Below are positions 16,676 through 23,919 of a DNA stretch of 64,000 nt, piece by piece. A program made the translations under genes and the position numbers. Positions within the stretch are counted from its first letter, which is position 1. Every line of letters starts with the position of its first letter. Origin of the DNA: CBDEGK01 sp965237855 (GTDB taxonomy: Bacteria; Pseudomonadota; Gammaproteobacteria; Pseudomonadales; Halieaceae); the NCBI GenBank assembly GCA_965237855.1, contig CBDEGK010000001.1, forward strand, positions 496,001 through 560,000, in the 5' to 3' direction. The notes beneath the pieces are model-generated. The model saw only the letters and a list, made by a program, of their open reading frames with translations. It made no database searches and was not told where the DNA came from.

Positions 16676-17131
16676 ATGCTTTCACTGCAAGAAATTTCTG
16701 ACCGCATGGAAATTCAGGACCTGTGCTATCGCTATGCCCAGATCATCGATGCCAAGGATTTCGATAGCCTGCGCACGGATGTGTTTACAGCTGATGCCCA
16801 TATCGACTACGGCGTATTCGGTGGCAGTGTTGGTGACCTCGAACACACCATCAGCTTCCTGAAAGAAGCGATGACCCCGGAGATTTTTCCCGCTCACCAG
16901 CACCTCAATGCCAACCTCCAAATTACGGTGGATGGGGATACCGGCAAGGGCCGTATCATGTGCCTGAACCCACAGGAGATGGCGATGCCGGAGGGGGGCA
17001 CCCAGGTGTTTTTCTGCGCGCTCTGGTACCTGGATGACTACGTGCGTACTGCGGACGGCTGGCGCATCAGTCGCCGGGAAGAGGAAAAGAGCCTGGTGCA
17101 CAACGCGCCATCATTTATGGCCGACCTGTAA
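16676..17131 (+). CDS. SnoaL-like / NTF2-fold protein
   Basis: A 151-residue single-domain protein of the SnoaL/NTF2-like superfamily, recognised by EIQDLCYRYAQIIDAKDFDSL followed by FTADAHIDYG and the C-terminal WRISRREEEKSL. The Tyr/Asp pocket pattern is shared with ketosteroid isomerase, scytalone dehydratase and polyketide cyclases, so it could isomerise or dehydrate a ring intermediate. Nine bases separate it from the GST-like gene, with AGGAG before the ATG. Substrate unknown. Confidence 0.8.
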   Translation: MLSLQEISDRMEIQDLCYRYAQIIDAKDFDSLRTDVFTADAHIDYGVFGGSVGDLEHTISFLKEAMTPEIFPAHQHLNANLQITVDGDTGKGRIMCLNPQEMAMPEGGTQVFFCALWYLDDYVRTADGWRISRREEEKSLVHNAPSFMADL

Positions 17132-17160
17132 ACGACAGCTGTAAGCAGAGGGAGAAGCCC

Positions 17161-17907
17161 ATGCGATTTCAAGACACCCGTGTACTGGTGACCGGTGCCG
17201 CTTCCGGTATTGGTCGGGCAACGGTGCTGGCCTTCGCCGCCGAAGGCGCGGTGATTTTGGCGGCGGATATGAACGAGGCGGGCCTGCAAGAGACCGCTGC
17301 CATGGCAACGGATCCATCCCGCGTACATATCCGCGGTTACGATGCCTCCAGCCGAGACGATTGCTTTGCGCTGGCCGAGCAGGCCAGCGAGCAACTGGGT
17401 GGCCTGGATGTGCTCTGCAACATTGCCGGCTTTGCCCAGTCGCGCCACTTCACCGATTACAGTCAACAGGAATGGGAAAAGATGTTGGCGGTCAACCTGT
17501 CCGGGGTGTTCTATTGCGCCCAGGCGGCCATGCCACTGTTGCTGGATGGCGGGGGCAGTATCGTCAACATGGCTTCTTCGGCTGGTTTAGTCGGGCAGGC
17601 GTACCAGGCCAGCTATTGTGCCACCAAGGGCGGCGTGGTGATGCTGACGAAGTCGCTGGCCATGGAATACGCCAAGCGTGGCGTGAGGGCCAACGCTATC
17701 TGCCCAGGCAGTGTGGAAACACCGCTGGTGGCGAATTTCTCGGTTCCCGACGACATTGATGGTGAATTACTGCAGCGTTTATTTCCGCTGATCGATGCGG
17801 CACAGCCGGAGGAAATTGCTGCAGCAGCACTCTACCTGGCCAGTGATGAGGCGCGCTTTGTTACCGGTATCGCCTTACCCATCGACGGTGCACAAACAGC
17901 GGGTTAG
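17161..17907 (+). CDS. SDR-family oxidoreductase
   Basis: A 248-residue classical short-chain dehydrogenase: TGAASGIG cofactor motif (about residues 12-19), an acidic residue after the second strand (AADMNE) pointing to NAD(H) rather than NADP(H), NIAG, catalytic Ser in MASSAG, and Tyr-x3-Lys in YCATKGG. It probably oxidises a secondary alcohol made in the pathway. It is the last gene of the run that starts at 7590, and its 3' end overlaps the convergent MarR gene by four bases. Confidence 0.9.
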   Translation: MRFQDTRVLVTGAASGIGRATVLAFAAEGAVILAADMNEAGLQETAAMATDPSRVHIRGYDASSRDDCFALAEQASEQLGGLDVLCNIAGFAQSRHFTDYSQQEWEKMLAVNLSGVFYCAQAAMPLLLDGGGSIVNMASSAGLVGQAYQASYCATKGGVVMLTKSLAMEYAKRGVRANAICPGSVETPLVANFSVPDDIDGELLQRLFPLIDAAQPEEIAAAALYLASDEARFVTGIALPIDGAQTAG

Positions 17908-18413
17908 GTCCCTAATGCCGGGTCCGCCCAGGATTCCGGCAGATACTCCAGCTTGATACCGCTCACTACCTTGGACATCTGACCTTCCAGATTAGCGAGG
18001 GCTTCTTCGCCGACCTGGCTTACGTAGTGGGCCCGCACATCGGCAACCACCTGCAGGCTATCTTCGACCAGCTGCAGGCCGCGGTCGGTGAGGCGGATTT
18101 TCTTGGCACGTTTATCGTTGCTGTCGATGTCGCGCACAATATAGCCAATGCGCTCCAGCTCCTTCAAAATCTTGCCCATGGCCTGTTGGGTAATATGGGC
18201 GCGTTCCGCCAGTTCGGTCACACGCACGGCGCCCAGGCCGATATTGGAAAACACGGCGGAATGGGAGGGACGGATGAGGCGGTGGCCGCGTTCATGGACC
18301 AGCGCAAGTACGCGACGTTCATAATCTTTGCCAAATTCCAGCAAAAGTCGACTCAGGTTGTTCGACAGTTGGTAGGCGAGTTGTGCCTGTTTGTCCGGTT
18401 GGATCATGGTCAC
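17904..18413 (-). CDS. MarR-family transcriptional regulator
   Basis: A 169-residue winged-helix protein. The DNA-binding core is GLGAVRVTELAERAHITQQAMGKILKELERIGYIVRD, followed by the MarR wing DSNDKRAKKIRLTDRG, here about residues 50-108, with dimerising helices at both ends. MarR proteins usually repress nearby catabolic or efflux genes and are released by a small aromatic or lipophilic ligand. It faces the catabolic run tail-to-tail, so it may control that run, its own promoter, or both; the dyad at 12733 is a candidate site. Confidence 0.9.
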   Translation of the reverse strand: MTMIQPDKQAQLAYQLSNNLSRLLLEFGKDYERRVLALVHERGHRLIRPSHSAVFSNIGLGAVRVTELAERAHITQQAMGKILKELERIGYIVRDIDSNDKRAKKIRLTDRGLQLVEDSLQVVADVRAHYVSQVGEEALANLEGQMSKVVSGIKLEYLPESWADPALGT

Positions 18414-18494
18414 GCGCCTTATTTATAGTGGATTTTATGGGCGTTTACACAGTTTAGCCCAGTTTCCGTCCCTACATGCGTTGAGAACTGGCAT

Positions 18495-18523
18495 TTGACA
18501 TACTTATGACAGAAAATTTTACT
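18495..18523 (+). promoter_or_regulatory. Possible promoter of the exonuclease III gene
   Basis: A perfect TTGACA (18495-18500) is followed after 17 bases by TTTACT, a poor -10. It lies in the 186-base divergent gap between marR and xthA. The rest of this gap is AT-rich and holds no gene. Confidence 0.4.
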
Positions 18524-18599
18524 TTTGGTTCAATGGGGATGACCAGACCTGGGGCTTCTTATATGATTCGATTCTTTTATTTGGAGTATTAAAACATCG

Positions 18600-19382
18600 A
18601 TGGCCAGAATTATCACCTGTAACACCAATGGTATCCGCGCCGCCGAACGCAAAGGCTTTTTCCAGTGGCTGCAGGGCCAGGATGCCGACGTCGTCTGTAT
18701 CCAGGAGACCAAGGCGCAGGAGGAGCAGCTCGACCGGGAAGTCTTCTACCCGGCGGGCTATCACTGCTTCTACCACGATGCCGAGAAGAAGGGCTATTCG
18801 GGTACCGCGCTGTACAGTCGTATCAAACCACGCAAGGTGATCCGCAAGCTCGGCTGGGACCCTCTTGACTCCGAGGGCCGCTATTTGCAGGCTGATTTTG
18901 ACAAGTTCAGCGTGATATCGCTGTACCTGCCATCCGGGTCCAGCAGCGATGAAGCCCTGGCCAAGAAATATCGTTTCATGGACCAGTTCTATGAACACCT
19001 GCGTGCTCTGCGCCGCAAGCGCAGGGAGTTTGTTATCTGCGCGGACTGGAATATTTGCCACAAAGAGATCGATCTTAAAAACTGGCGCCCCAATCAGAAG
19101 AATTCCGGCTTTCTGCCGGCGGAGCGGGCGTGGCTCAGTCGTGTACTCGACGAGTTGGGCTACGTGGATTCATTCCGAGTGGTCAACCAGGAGCCCGAGC
19201 AGTACACCTGGTGGTCGAACCGCGGCCAGGCCCGCGCCAACAACGTGGGGTGGCGGCTGGATTACCAGCTGGTCACGCCCGGCCTGGTAGACAAAATCCG
19301 GGATGCCCAGGTGTACAAACAGAGCTGGTTCTCTGATCATGCGCCCCACACCATGGAGTTTGATTGGGACATTCAGCCCTGA
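18600..19382 (+). CDS. xthA: Exodeoxyribonuclease III (Crc-like subgroup, catalytic residues intact)
   Basis: A 260-residue AP endonuclease/exonuclease III-fold protein. Active-site motifs are present: CIQETKAQ with the metal-binding Glu, ADWNI (Asp and Asn of the usual GDxN), and FSDHAP with the catalytic His. It therefore should cut at abasic sites and degrade 3' ends. Segments such as GRYLQADFDK, RRKRRE and GFLPAERAWL are strikingly like Pseudomonas Crc, the catabolite-repression RNA-binding cofactor, but Crc has lost the catalytic residues (in my memory CLQD, GSLY, SQHAP). Monocistronic, in a divergent arrangement with marR. Confidence 0.85.
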   Translation: MARIITCNTNGIRAAERKGFFQWLQGQDADVVCIQETKAQEEQLDREVFYPAGYHCFYHDAEKKGYSGTALYSRIKPRKVIRKLGWDPLDSEGRYLQADFDKFSVISLYLPSGSSSDEALAKKYRFMDQFYEHLRALRRKRREFVICADWNICHKEIDLKNWRPNQKNSGFLPAERAWLSRVLDELGYVDSFRVVNQEPEQYTWWSNRGQARANNVGWRLDYQLVTPGLVDKIRDAQVYKQSWFSDHAPHTMEFDWDIQP

Positions 19383-19414
19383 TACATTAGCGCACCATTT
19401 TACGGGGTAGCACC

Positions 19415-19747
19415 ATGAGTTTTTTTATTCCTGAGGCCCACGCCCAGGCCGCCGCGCAACCGGCAGCTGGCGGGGACATGTTCCAGATATTTTTCCTGAT
19501 CGGCCTGTTTGCACTGTTTTACTTTATTGCCATTCGGCCCCAGCGCAAACGCCAGAAAGAACACAGCGACATGGTCGAGGCGCTTTCGAAAGGCGACGAG
19601 GTGGCCACCAGCAGCGGTATACTCGGCAAGATTAACAAACTGGAAGACAACTTCGTTGTATTGCAAGTCGCCGACAACGTCGAACTCAAGTTCCAACGCT
19701 CCTACATCAGCGCCGTACTGCCCAAGGGTACCTTGAAGTCCATCTGA
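19415..19747 (+). CDS. yajC: Sec translocase accessory subunit YajC
   Basis: A 110-residue protein with the YajC layout: a short N-terminal periplasmic segment, one membrane helix (about residues 24-41, FQIFFLIGLFALFYFIAI), the signature RPQRKRQKEH, and a small cytoplasmic domain with GDEVATSSGILGKI. YajC binds SecDF-YidC. In most gammaproteobacteria it lies in tgt-yajC-secD-secF; here it stands between xthA and a PLP enzyme with no sec genes in sight, so it may be a relocated or second copy. Its TGA stop overlaps the probable start of the next gene. Confidence 0.9.
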   Translation: MSFFIPEAHAQAAAQPAAGGDMFQIFFLIGLFALFYFIAIRPQRKRQKEHSDMVEALSKGDEVATSSGILGKINKLEDNFVVLQVADNVELKFQRSYISAVLPKGTLKSI

Positions 19748-20745
19748 CTTATCCTGACAGAGTTTCGCTGGCGCAGCTTCCCACGCCGCTGCAATTATTG
19801 CCGCGAGTGTCGGAACAGTTTGGACAGGGGCACCGCATCTGGGTAAAGCGGGATGATTTAACTGGTTCAACATTGAGCGGTAACAAACTTCGCAAGCTGG
19901 AGTTCGTGGCGGCCCAGGCCCAGGCAGAGGGCTGTAATACCCTCATTACCTGTGGCGGGGTGCAGTCCAATCACTGCCGGGCGACAGCCCTGGTGGCGGC
20001 TCAGCTGGGCATGCAATCACACCTGATACTGCGCGGTGAGCATCCCGATGAAGTGGACGGCAACCTGCTGCTGGATTACCTGGCCGGAGCGCAAGTCAGT
20101 TGTTATCCGCGCGCGCAATTCCTGCGTGAGTTACCGCAATTGCTGCAACACTGGCAGGAGCACTACGGGTTGCAAGGGGATAAGGCTTTCACCATCCCCA
20201 TCGGCGCCAGTGACGGTATTGGTATCTGGGGATATATTGCGGCCGCCGAAGAGTTGGCTGAGGATATGGCACGCGCCGAAATCGATTCGGCCCTGTGGGT
20301 GACGGCCAGCGGCTCTGGCGGTACCCAGGCGGGCCTGACACTGGGTGCACACCTGCACGGGGTGTCAGCCCAGGTGTGGGGAGTTGCGGTTTGCGACGAC
20401 GTCGACTATTTCAGCCAAAAGGTCAGCGCGGATATCGCGGATTGGCAGCGCCGCTACCAGGTTCTGGAGCAGCAGCCCGAACTCGAGATCCGTACCGTTG
20501 GCGGCTACGTTGCGCCGGGCTATGGCAAAGCCACAGCGGAGGTGTTTGACTGTATTGCCGAGTTGGCACGACTCGAGGGACTGGTGCTGGACCCCACCTA
20601 TACCGGCAAGGCATTCTACGGCCTGCTGCAGGAGACCCGGGAAGGGCGCTTTCGGGATCATGAAGATATTGTGTTTATCCATACCGGGGGCATTTTCGGC
20701 CTGTTCCCGCAGCGCCAACAATTCAACTTCAATAAGGAAAAATAA
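19744..20745 (+). CDS. D-cysteine desulfhydrase / ACC deaminase-family PLP enzyme
   Basis: A PLP enzyme of the tryptophan-synthase-beta fold. The cofactor Lys is in LSGNKLRKLEF; GGVQSNHCRATA and the C-terminal PTYTGKAFYGLL are typical of D-cysteine desulfhydrase, which yields pyruvate, sulfide and ammonia. The first ordinary start (TTG 19798) would cut off family-typical sequence: in-frame codons upstream read YPDRVSLAQLPTPLQLLPRV, normal for this family. The only candidate start covering it is CTG 19744, overlapping the yajC stop (CTGA). With it the length is 333 aa, as expected. ACC deaminase is a less likely alternative. It overlaps the next gene (TAATG). Confidence 0.82.
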   Translation: MTYPDRVSLAQLPTPLQLLPRVSEQFGQGHRIWVKRDDLTGSTLSGNKLRKLEFVAAQAQAEGCNTLITCGGVQSNHCRATALVAAQLGMQSHLILRGEHPDEVDGNLLLDYLAGAQVSCYPRAQFLRELPQLLQHWQEHYGLQGDKAFTIPIGASDGIGIWGYIAAAEELAEDMARAEIDSALWVTASGSGGTQAGLTLGAHLHGVSAQVWGVAVCDDVDYFSQKVSADIADWQRRYQVLEQQPELEIRTVGGYVAPGYGKATAEVFDCIAELARLEGLVLDPTYTGKAFYGLLQETREGRFRDHEDIVFIHTGGIFGLFPQRQQFNFNKEK

Positions 20746-22091
20746 TGACTGAAGTTATCCAGACTGTGAATAGCTGGGCCTGGGGCCCGGTGATGCTGAT
20801 ACTGCTGCTCGGTACTGGAATTTACCTCAGCGCCGGGCTGCGCCTGTTGACCGTTCGCCGAATCCCAACCGCCTTCGTCATGCTGTTCAAGGGTCGTCAC
20901 AGTCAAGGCGAGGGTGAAATCAGCCCTTTCAGTGCCCTCATGACGTCACTGTCCGCCACTATCGGCACCGGCAATATCGCCGGGGTAGCCACCGCCATCG
21001 TACTGGGTGGGCCGGGCGCGCTGTTCTGGATGTGGATAACTGCCCTGGTCGGCATGGCCACCAAGTATGCTGAGGCGGTATTGGCCGTGCACTTCAGAGA
21101 GAAAGATGAAAATGGCAATTTCTCCGGCGGCCCCATGTACTACATCAAGAACGGGCTGCACAAACGCTGGCACTGGCTGGGCTTCCTGTTCGCCCTGTTT
21201 GGCAGCCTGGCAGGCTTCGGCCTGGCCAATACCGTGCAATCGAATTCCGTTTCCCAGGTGTTGCACAAGGCCTTCGACATACCGCAGTTGGCTACCGGGC
21301 TGGTGCTGATGGTGCTGGTGGGTGCGGTGATACTGGGTGGTATTCGCCGCATTGCCAGCGTCGCTAACTGGCTGGTCCCATTCATGGCAGTCTCCTACCT
21401 GGCCATGGGCCTGTTTGTGATTGCCTTGAATATCACCGCGGTGCCCGCCGCCATCGTGACTATTGTCGACAGTGCCATGAATGGGGCGGCGGCGGCCGGT
21501 GGTTTCGCGGGCGCCACGGTCTGGCTGGCGATTCGTTTCGGGGTCGCCCGCGGCATTTTTTCCAATGAGGCCGGCCTCGGCAGCGCCCCCATCGCTCACG
21601 CAGCGGCCCAGACCAAGGGTCCAGTACAACAGGGCATGATCGCCATGCTCGGCACCTTTATCGACACCTTGTTGGTGTGCACGGTGACCGGCCTGGTGAT
21701 TGTGATTACCAATGTGTTGCCGAGCGGGGAAACCGGCGCTAATTTGACGGCTCTCGCCTACGCCCAGGCGATCCCGGGTGGCGACCTGGTGGTCACCATT
21801 GGTCTGTGCCTGTTTGCCTTCACCACCATGATTGGCTGGAGTTACTACGGCGAACGCTGCGTGGTGTACCTGTTCGGTGTGCGCGGTATCTTGCCTTTTC
21901 GCCTGTTGTGGGTGATCGCCATTCCCCTCGGTACACTGGGAGACCTCGAAACCGTATGGTTGCTGGCCGATACACTCAATGCCTTTATGGCGATACCCAA
22001 CCTGGTCGCATTGCTATTACTGGGCCCACTGGTGTTCAAGTTGACGCGCAATCACCTGGCCCAGGAGCAGGAACAGCAGCAGGCTAGCTGA
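20745..22091 (+). CDS. Alanine/glycine:cation symporter (AGCS family)
   Basis: A 448-residue inner-membrane transporter with about 10-11 membrane helices. AGCS marks are the Gly-rich SATIGTGNIAGVATAIVLGG near residue 66, FWMWITALVGMATKYAEAV, and GIFSNEAGLGSAPIAHAAA around residues 268-286. It imports alanine or glycine (D-alanine in some members) with Na+. The start codon overlaps the stop of the desulfhydrase gene, so it may supply that enzyme or move its product's relatives, which is inference. Its 3' end overlaps the convergent fructosamine-kinase gene by eight bases. Confidence 0.93.
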   Translation: MTEVIQTVNSWAWGPVMLILLLGTGIYLSAGLRLLTVRRIPTAFVMLFKGRHSQGEGEISPFSALMTSLSATIGTGNIAGVATAIVLGGPGALFWMWITALVGMATKYAEAVLAVHFREKDENGNFSGGPMYYIKNGLHKRWHWLGFLFALFGSLAGFGLANTVQSNSVSQVLHKAFDIPQLATGLVLMVLVGAVILGGIRRIASVANWLVPFMAVSYLAMGLFVIALNITAVPAAIVTIVDSAMNGAAAAGGFAGATVWLAIRFGVARGIFSNEAGLGSAPIAHAAAQTKGPVQQGMIAMLGTFIDTLLVCTVTGLVIVITNVLPSGETGANLTALAYAQAIPGGDLVVTIGLCLFAFTTMIGWSYYGERCVVYLFGVRGILPFRLLWVIAIPLGTLGDLETVWLLADTLNAFMAIPNLVALLLLGPLVFKLTRNHLAQEQEQQQAS

Positions 22092-22848
22092 AGCTCGCCA
22101 TCACCTCGCGATACTGGCCCAGGTAGCTGTCGCCGAAAATATTGAGGTGATTGAGCAGGTGGTAGAGATTGTAAATGGGCAGTCTCTCGCGCCAGCCACT
22201 ATCCAGACTTCTGCTGTCGCAGTAAGCGCCGTAGAAACCCTCGGAAAAGCCGCCGAATAAGGTCGTCATGGCGAGGTCCGCCTCCGGCCAGCCCCAGTAG
22301 CAGGCGGGGTCGATAAGCCAGGGCAGGCCCTCTTCATCAAACACCACATTGCCGCGCCACAGGTCCCCATGCAGCAGAGCCGGCGGCTGACTGGGCACCA
22401 GTTCAGGCAGCCGCTGTGCCAGTCGTTCCATGGCGCGCGCATCGTTCGCGGTCAACAGCCCATTGTCCCGCGCCATCTGTCCCTGGCACAGCAGCCGCTG
22501 CTGACTGAAAAATTCATAGCCATCGAGTGTGGCGGGATTGGGTTGAAGAGTAGGGCCACAGTAGGTGTCACAGCTAAATCCAAAGCACGCTTGCGGCGGC
22601 TCGTGCAGGCTTGCCAGCTGACACCCCAGTTGTTGCCAGCCGGTCTCCGAAGACTGGCCATGGCTTATCCATTGCATCAGCAACTCCTGACGCCGGGCCG
22701 TATGAACCGCGGGGATACTCACGGTCTTTGACGCTGACAGGGCACTCAGCCCCTCCGCTTCAGCCAGCAATTGATCGCCGTCCCCGTCCAAGGTTTTGCG
22801 CAGTAACTGACAATCCTCGGTATCGCCGGTGCGTTCAATGCTGATCAC
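22084..22848 (-). CDS. Fructosamine kinase-family protein with shortened N-terminal lobe
   Basis: The C-terminal two thirds match fructosamine/ketosamine kinases: LLHGDLWRGNVVF (catalytic Asp), LIDPACYWGWPEADLAM (metal-binding Asp) and YNLYHLLNHLNIFG. These enzymes phosphorylate sugar-amine adducts on proteins so that they fall apart. The best start is GTG 22848, seven bases after AGGATGAG, giving 254 aa; longer versions would run into the divergent gene at 22912. Family members are about 285-290 aa: the ATP-binding Lys seems kept (LLRKTLDG) but the Gly-rich loop before it is absent. It could be a divergent or partly degraded enzyme. Confidence 0.75.
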   Translation of the reverse strand: MISIERTGDTEDCQLLRKTLDGDGDQLLAEAEGLSALSASKTVSIPAVHTARRQELLMQWISHGQSSETGWQQLGCQLASLHEPPQACFGFSCDTYCGPTLQPNPATLDGYEFFSQQRLLCQGQMARDNGLLTANDARAMERLAQRLPELVPSQPPALLHGDLWRGNVVFDEEGLPWLIDPACYWGWPEADLAMTTLFGGFSEGFYGAYCDSRSLDSGWRERLPIYNLYHLLNHLNIFGDSYLGQYREVMASFS

Positions 22849-22911
22849 TGGCTTCTCATCCTGAGGTGAACTGGTTATGCTCCTAGTGTAATCCGAAGTT
22901 GGAGCTAACAC

Positions 22912-23811
22912 ATGGTCGCAGGCCTGGTCGATAAACTGGTCATAGCGATATCTTCGCGGGCCCTGTTCGACCTGGATGCCAGTCATGAGGTGTATGAGCA
23001 GGAGGGCCTGGAAGCCTATTCGCGCTACCAGATAGATCGGGAGGATCAGCCACTGGAGCCCGGCGAAGCCTTTCCCATGGTGCAAAAATTACTGCGCATC
23101 AACGATCTACTGGGCGGTGATGGGGCGGTGGAAGTAGTGCTGACCTCACGCAACAGCGCCGATACCGGTCTCAGGGTGTTCAATTCGATTCAGCACTATG
23201 GCCTGCACATCGAGCGGGCGGCGTTCTGTGGCGGCGAAAGCCCCTATCGTTATATCACGGCCTTTGGCACTCATTTGTTTTTGTCGACAGAGGCGGAGGA
23301 CGTTCGTCAAGCCCTGGAGCACGGTATCGCCGCGGCCACCCTGGTGTCGAAGCGGGGATCCACCAGCGACAGCGAGCAACTGCGGTTTGCCTTTGACGGT
23401 GACGCGGTTATTTTTTCCGATGAAGCCGAGCGGGTCTACAAGCAGGAAGGACTGGCCGCTTTCCAGGACAGCGAGCAAGCAGCGGCGCACGAACCTTTGA
23501 GTGGCGGACCGTTCAAGCCCTTCCTGGCGGCACTGCAGCGTATACAGAAAGAATTTCCGGCCACCGAGGGCCCCATACGCACTGCGCTGGTTACCGCGCG
23601 CTCAGCACCCGCCCATGAACGGGTAATCCGCACCTTGCGGGCCTGGAATATCCGCATCGATGAATCAATCTTCCTGGGCGGCCTCAACAAGACAGAGTTC
23701 CTCAGGGCCTACCAGGCCGACGTCTTCTTTGATGATCAGGAGCAACATTGTAAATCTGCCAGTGACCACATCGCCACCGGTCACGTGCCCCACGGCATCG
23801 CCAACCAGTAA
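22912..23811 (+). CDS. Cytosolic 5'-nucleotidase (NT5C1-like family)
   Basis: A 299-residue protein of the family represented by vertebrate cytosolic 5'-nucleotidase IA, which removes phosphate from AMP and related nucleotides. Seen are the N-terminal VIAISSRALFDLD (nucleophile Asp region of a HAD-like fold), VVLTSRNSADTGLRVFNSI, the central FAFDGDAVIFSDE, and VFFDDQEQHC near the end. A bacterial member of this mostly animal-described family is less familiar but occurs in proteobacteria. It is divergent from the fructosamine-kinase-like gene with 63 bases between starts. Confidence 0.82.
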   Translation: MVAGLVDKLVIAISSRALFDLDASHEVYEQEGLEAYSRYQIDREDQPLEPGEAFPMVQKLLRINDLLGGDGAVEVVLTSRNSADTGLRVFNSIQHYGLHIERAAFCGGESPYRYITAFGTHLFLSTEAEDVRQALEHGIAAATLVSKRGSTSDSEQLRFAFDGDAVIFSDEAERVYKQEGLAAFQDSEQAAAHEPLSGGPFKPFLAALQRIQKEFPATEGPIRTALVTARSAPAHERVIRTLRAWNIRIDESIFLGGLNKTEFLRAYQADVFFDDQEQHCKSASDHIATGHVPHGIANQ

Positions 23812-23843
23812 ATGAAGCCATTGTTCGTTATTACTAAAAGAGT

Positions 23844-23871
23844 TTGACTGTGCCCTGTTAATGGCTATTCT
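23844..23871 (+). promoter_or_regulatory. Predicted promoter of cysB
   Basis: TTGACT (23844-23849) and TATTCT (23866-23871) are separated by 16 bases. The predicted start is about 40 bases before the cysB ATG. A CysB autoregulatory site may overlap, but I cannot delineate one. Confidence 0.5.
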
Positions 23872-23919
23872 TTATAAGGAGAACGGCCTAATACTTCCCG
23901 GTCGAGCGCGGAACTGCCG

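Noticed and set aside
18600..19382. Assignment as Crc (catabolite repression control)
   Set aside because: Catalytic Glu, Asp/Asn and SDH residues are intact, whereas Crc has lost them.
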